DNA from: Desulfobacteraceae bacterium
GTDB lineage: Bacteria; Desulfobacterota; Desulfobacteria; Desulfobacterales; Desulfosarcinaceae
Assembly: GCA_024230435.1 (NCBI GenBank)
Contig: JAAERL010000260.1
Coordinates: forward strand, 1-36,038
Direction: 5' to 3'
DNA: 36,038 nucleotides
Both the position numbers and the translations under genes were made by a program. Positions 33,846-36,038 of the stretch are shown here, in pieces; within the stretch, counting starts at the first letter, position 1; every line of letters starts with the position of its first letter. The notes below the pieces were generated by a model, which had not been told where the DNA came from, made no database searches, and worked only from the letters and a program-made list of their open reading frames with translations.

Positions 33846-34349
33846 TTAAATAATTTTTCCAGGAACTCTGAGCAATGATTGTTTTTTTTTCTTAGTCAAT
33901 TTACAGCTCTTTTTACAGCTCTTTTTTAAAATGCTCTGAAAGTTGGTGTTGATTTGTTCAGTGGCTAATTTTTGATTAAGTATTTTTAAAAATATCGATT
34001 TGCTGTTTGATTCGGATTTTGTCTCATCCATCACCATACGAAGCTGGGACGACTTCATTGCCATGTCATATATTTGGTCACGCAAACAATTAATAGTATC
34101 TATCTTGGCATTAATGTCTTTATACTGGGATCGCAGATTTTTGTTCTGTTTGGAGTTGCTTTTTATTCTTGCTAATATGGTAATGCGTTTTAAAGGTTTT
34201 TCAAATTTTGAGAAATAACCAGAGCTGTTTTTTTCCCCCCAGGTAAAATTATCACCTGCGCCTTTTTCTAGTTCAAGTTGCCTATAATTTGTTTTGGCTG
34301 CCTTTACCTTTGGAGATAATATTTTCATAAGAAATCGTTTTGTGGTCAT
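33846..34349 (-). CDS. Basic coiled-coil protein, unknown, T3SS locus
   Basis: A 167-residue lysine-rich protein, helical in the middle (NKNLRSQYKDINAKIDTINC, MKSSQLRMVMDE) and very basic at the end. No family recognised. It lies between the tip region and the translocator chaperone. ATG 34349 (MTTKRFLM) is preferred since AAGGA lies ten bases upstream; the frame extends to an ATG at 34388 that overlaps the previous gene. It could be a cytosolic partner in export control or an exported protein. Confidence 0.6.
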   Translation of the reverse strand: MTTKRFLMKILSPKVKAAKTNYRQLELEKGAGDNFTWGEKNSSGYFSKFEKPLKRITILARIKSNSKQNKNLRSQYKDINAKIDTINCLRDQIYDMAMKSSQLRMVMDETKSESNSKSIFLKILNQKLATEQINTNFQSILKKSCKKSCKLTKKKKQSLLRVPGKII

Positions 34350-34380
34350 CGAGTTATATTCCTTTATGCGCCCAGTCTTT

Positions 34381-34662
34381 TTATGCATATTTTTTAAATT
34401 TGTTCCCAGACAAAAAACTTTTTGGCTTTTTTGGTGTTGATTTTATGCAGGCTAATACCTTTTGCCTCAGGTACTGAACCTGTGCTATGTTTTTTTGAAG
34501 AGACGGAAAATCAATTGATTCAGTATCTAATTTTTCTTTAGCAGCGTTAAACTGGTTTATCAAATGGGCGATACATAAAAGTTTATCTTTAAACCTATCT
34601 TTAATCTCTTTTCTAATATCGTCTGGTAAATCTTTAGTATTTATTCTTTCTGTTTTAGACAT
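34381..34662 (-). CDS. Small helical protein, possibly YscE/LcrG-like
   Basis: A 93-residue helical protein with a good AGAGGA before the ATG. The stretch FPSLQKNIAQVQYLRQKVLA recalls the last helix of YscE-type co-chaperones, and the position beside the tip candidate is where lcrG lies in Yersinia. The evidence is thin; it may be a small chaperone for the tip protein. Confidence 0.55.
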   Translation of the reverse strand: MSKTERINTKDLPDDIRKEIKDRFKDKLLCIAHLINQFNAAKEKLDTESIDFPSLQKNIAQVQYLRQKVLACIKSTPKKPKSFLSGNKFKKYA

Positions 34663-34703
34663 AATAATCCTCTTTGCAAATTAAAACTATATACAAAGTA
34701 CGT

Positions 34704-34825
34704 GCTTGGTTCTAACATCGGCCACTAATTATGAGGCATTCAAGCCATTGTTTAATATAATCCTGAATTTATGTATTTTATTCAACAAAACATATAGGCG
34801 TTGAATTTCAATGGCCCAACTTAAA
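34704..34825 (-). repeat. Diverged intergenic repeat, copy 2 (after tip candidate)
   Basis: A 122-base partner of 31331-31451, located after the stop of the tip candidate and before the next small gene. See copy 1 for the shared blocks. Most of the 34663-34887 gap is this repeat. Confidence 0.65.
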
Positions 34826-34887
34826 CCCAAGCCCCAAAGTACTCGTACTCAACCGCTCCTTTTACTTGCATCAGATTTACCTATACA

Positions 34888-35634
34888 TTAGCCATTCTGC
34901 GTTCCTTGAGCGCTACGAGCCAAATTATTCTCATTGTCAATAGCAGTAGTCACTAATGCCAAATATTGATCCATACTATCCGAACCTCTTTCCAATCTCA
35001 TTGAAATTCGTTGCTCCTCTGTATTGAGTTCATATTCAGAATTTTCGAGCCTGGTAAGTAGATGAGTCTCAATGCTACTTTTATCAATAGTGTATGATAA
35101 AGTACAGTCATCTATAGAATAACGCTCCCAATTCACATTCCAACCCTTTCCATCCGAAAAAACCACTTTAGAATCTTCAGTATCACGCACTTTGTACATA
35201 GCATATGCAAGTCTTTTTTTGTAACTCGGAATATCCTTTTTAAAAAAAGGAAATCTTTTTACACCGGAGTCAATTGGATCAGCATCTTCATTAGGATGCC
35301 AAACTTCCGTAAAATAAGATTCAATTTTGGACCAGTCTTCATCACTGAAAGATGCTTTAATCTCTTCATAATCTTCCTGAGTTACCGCAACTGAATCAGA
35401 ATCCTCATCATCAATTTCACTTTGAAGCTCAATGATTGCTTCTGTAACTTCTATCCTTTCATCTGAATTTTCAGATAGTTCGTTAGCATTCATTCTGTCC
35501 CTATCATAAGAATTGTCTGCTCCGTGACAAAAAACGCGCGCAACAAGCTCCTTTAACGAAATATCATCTTGGGATTCAGAGGAATTATAAGAATATTTTC
35601 CAGTACTATTTATTTTTGATACACAAAGACCCAT
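34888..35634 (-). CDS. sctA: Candidate needle-tip protein SctA (LcrV-like), first gene of the T3SS operon
   Basis: A 248-residue acidic soluble protein in the place of lcrV relative to the SycD-translocator genes. The C-terminal helix (EQRISMRLERGSDSMDQYLA followed by LVTTAIDNENN) resembles the coiled-coil end of tip proteins, which ends in a dual-helix contact with the needle. The middle part is not recognisable. Start ATG 35634 has GGAGG five bases upstream; an ATG four codons earlier overlaps that site. Assignment rests on order and on the C-terminal pattern. Confidence 0.55.
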   Translation of the reverse strand: MGLCVSKINSTGKYSYNSSESQDDISLKELVARVFCHGADNSYDRDRMNANELSENSDERIEVTEAIIELQSEIDDEDSDSVAVTQEDYEEIKASFSDEDWSKIESYFTEVWHPNEDADPIDSGVKRFPFFKKDIPSYKKRLAYAMYKVRDTEDSKVVFSDGKGWNVNWERYSIDDCTLSYTIDKSSIETHLLTRLENSEYELNTEEQRISMRLERGSDSMDQYLALVTTAIDNENNLARSAQGTQNG

Positions 35635-35941
35635 AAATACCTCCATTTTTTCTTTAAATTCTGACTATGACTTCTTAAAATACCAAAATCCAGCACTTTT
35701 AGTTAAAATTAACATACCAAAGCCGACAGAGGAATGTAATCAGAAAATTTCTTATTTTTTTGTGATATATTTCCCTATTGCGTTAAGCTGTTAGCCATAA
35801 AGCCAGTGTAATTAGGGATTTGCAGGAAAATTTCCGAGACAAAAATCAGAATTTATCCTATTGTGCGAATGCTTATTATATTTCGGTAATAACTCGAAAC
35901 TGGTGTGTTATAATTTTCGATTACAGGAATAATATAGTGCT
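35635..35941. promoter_or_regulatory. Divergent intergenic region upstream of the T3SS operon
   Basis: This 307-base AT-rich region separates the leftward T3SS operon from a rightward gene and must hold both promoters. A TATAAT lies at about 35909-35914, facing rightward, but I see no well-spaced -35 box. No clear sigma-54 (GG-N10-GC) site or long inverted repeat was found. Confidence 0.5.
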
Positions 35942-36038
35942 ATGGCAACCCCTTCATCTCACGTAATAGCGAATATAGTGAAAAACCGTTCCCAGTTACC
36001 GATCGACTCTCAAAATGAGGCTGACGTTGGTTCCATTA
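35942..36038 (+). CDS. Start of a rightward gene cut by the window edge; candidate SctW
   Basis: An open frame of 32 codons begins MATPSSHVIANIVKNRSQLP and runs off the window. The polar, Ser/Asn/Gln-rich N-terminus is what exported T3SS proteins often have. In Yersinia the divergent neighbour of this cluster is yopN (sctW) followed by sctV genes, both missing here. The upstream AGGA is rather far (about 12 bases). The gene is probable, the identity is inference. Confidence 0.45.
   Translation, partial: MATPSSHVIANIVKNRSQLPIDSQNEADVGSI

Noticed and set aside
1-36038. CRISPR array, tRNA, rRNA or riboswitch
   Set aside because: No regularly spaced short repeats, no cloverleaf or rRNA-like sequence, and no riboswitch core that I could recognise on either strand.

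Overview
The window carries two unrelated blocks and looks like a chromosomal segment of a Desulfobacterota (deltaproteobacterial, sulfate-reducer-like) organism. This taxonomic reading is an inference from gene content (TauE/SafE exporter with a small partner membrane protein, stand-alone receiver proteins, AsmA, universal stress protein) and from the moderate, AT-leaning base composition. No rRNA or tRNA was seen to confirm it.

Left block (1-10744): a two-domain universal stress protein sits between two nearly identical inverted copies of a palindromic element of about 165 bp. It is followed by a large AsmA-like protein, a frameshifted remnant of a Fis-type helix-turn-helix, a protein made of two tandem receiver domains, and a TauE/SafE exporter with a small membrane partner. 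Divergent from these is a tight three-gene signalling operon: a membrane histidine kinase, a single receiver protein, and a second kinase-like protein with a degenerate ATPase domain.

Right block (10785-35634, all on the minus strand): a nearly complete type III secretion system (T3SS) in Ysc-like order. In the direction of transcription it runs: tip-protein candidate (sctA), two small unknown proteins, a SycD/LcrH-type TPR chaperone, large translocator (sctE), small translocator (sctB), class I chaperone, sctC, sctD, YscE-like co-chaperone, needle candidate (sctF), an acidic EF-hand protein, YscG-like chaperone, a decayed reading frame, sctI, sctJ, sctK, sctL, sctN, sctO, sctP, sctQ, a partial second sctQ, sctR, sctS, sctT, sctU, two small unknown proteins, and a TPR + GT41 O-GlcNAc-transferase-like enzyme. 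The first part matches the Yersinia lcrGVH-yopBD order and the rest matches yscC-L plus yscN-U. sctV and the gatekeeper sctW are not in the window. A gene reading rightward off the end (35942 onward) lies where Yersinia has the divergent yopN-lcrD operon, so it is a candidate for sctW.

The most unusual points are: (1) both translocators begin with a related EF-hand-like calcium-binding module, and a third secretion-locus protein has a similar loop; (2) a GT41 glycosyltransferase is built into the T3SS operon; (3) a 684-bp tandem duplication created a second C-terminal SctQ, and both copies keep a strong internal ribosome binding site for a short SctQ-C product; (4) SctP has a duplicated C-terminal half; (5) a mobile-looking palindromic element occurs three times, once inside the T3SS operon, and a fourth related hairpin has different stem bases but keeps pairing and loop.
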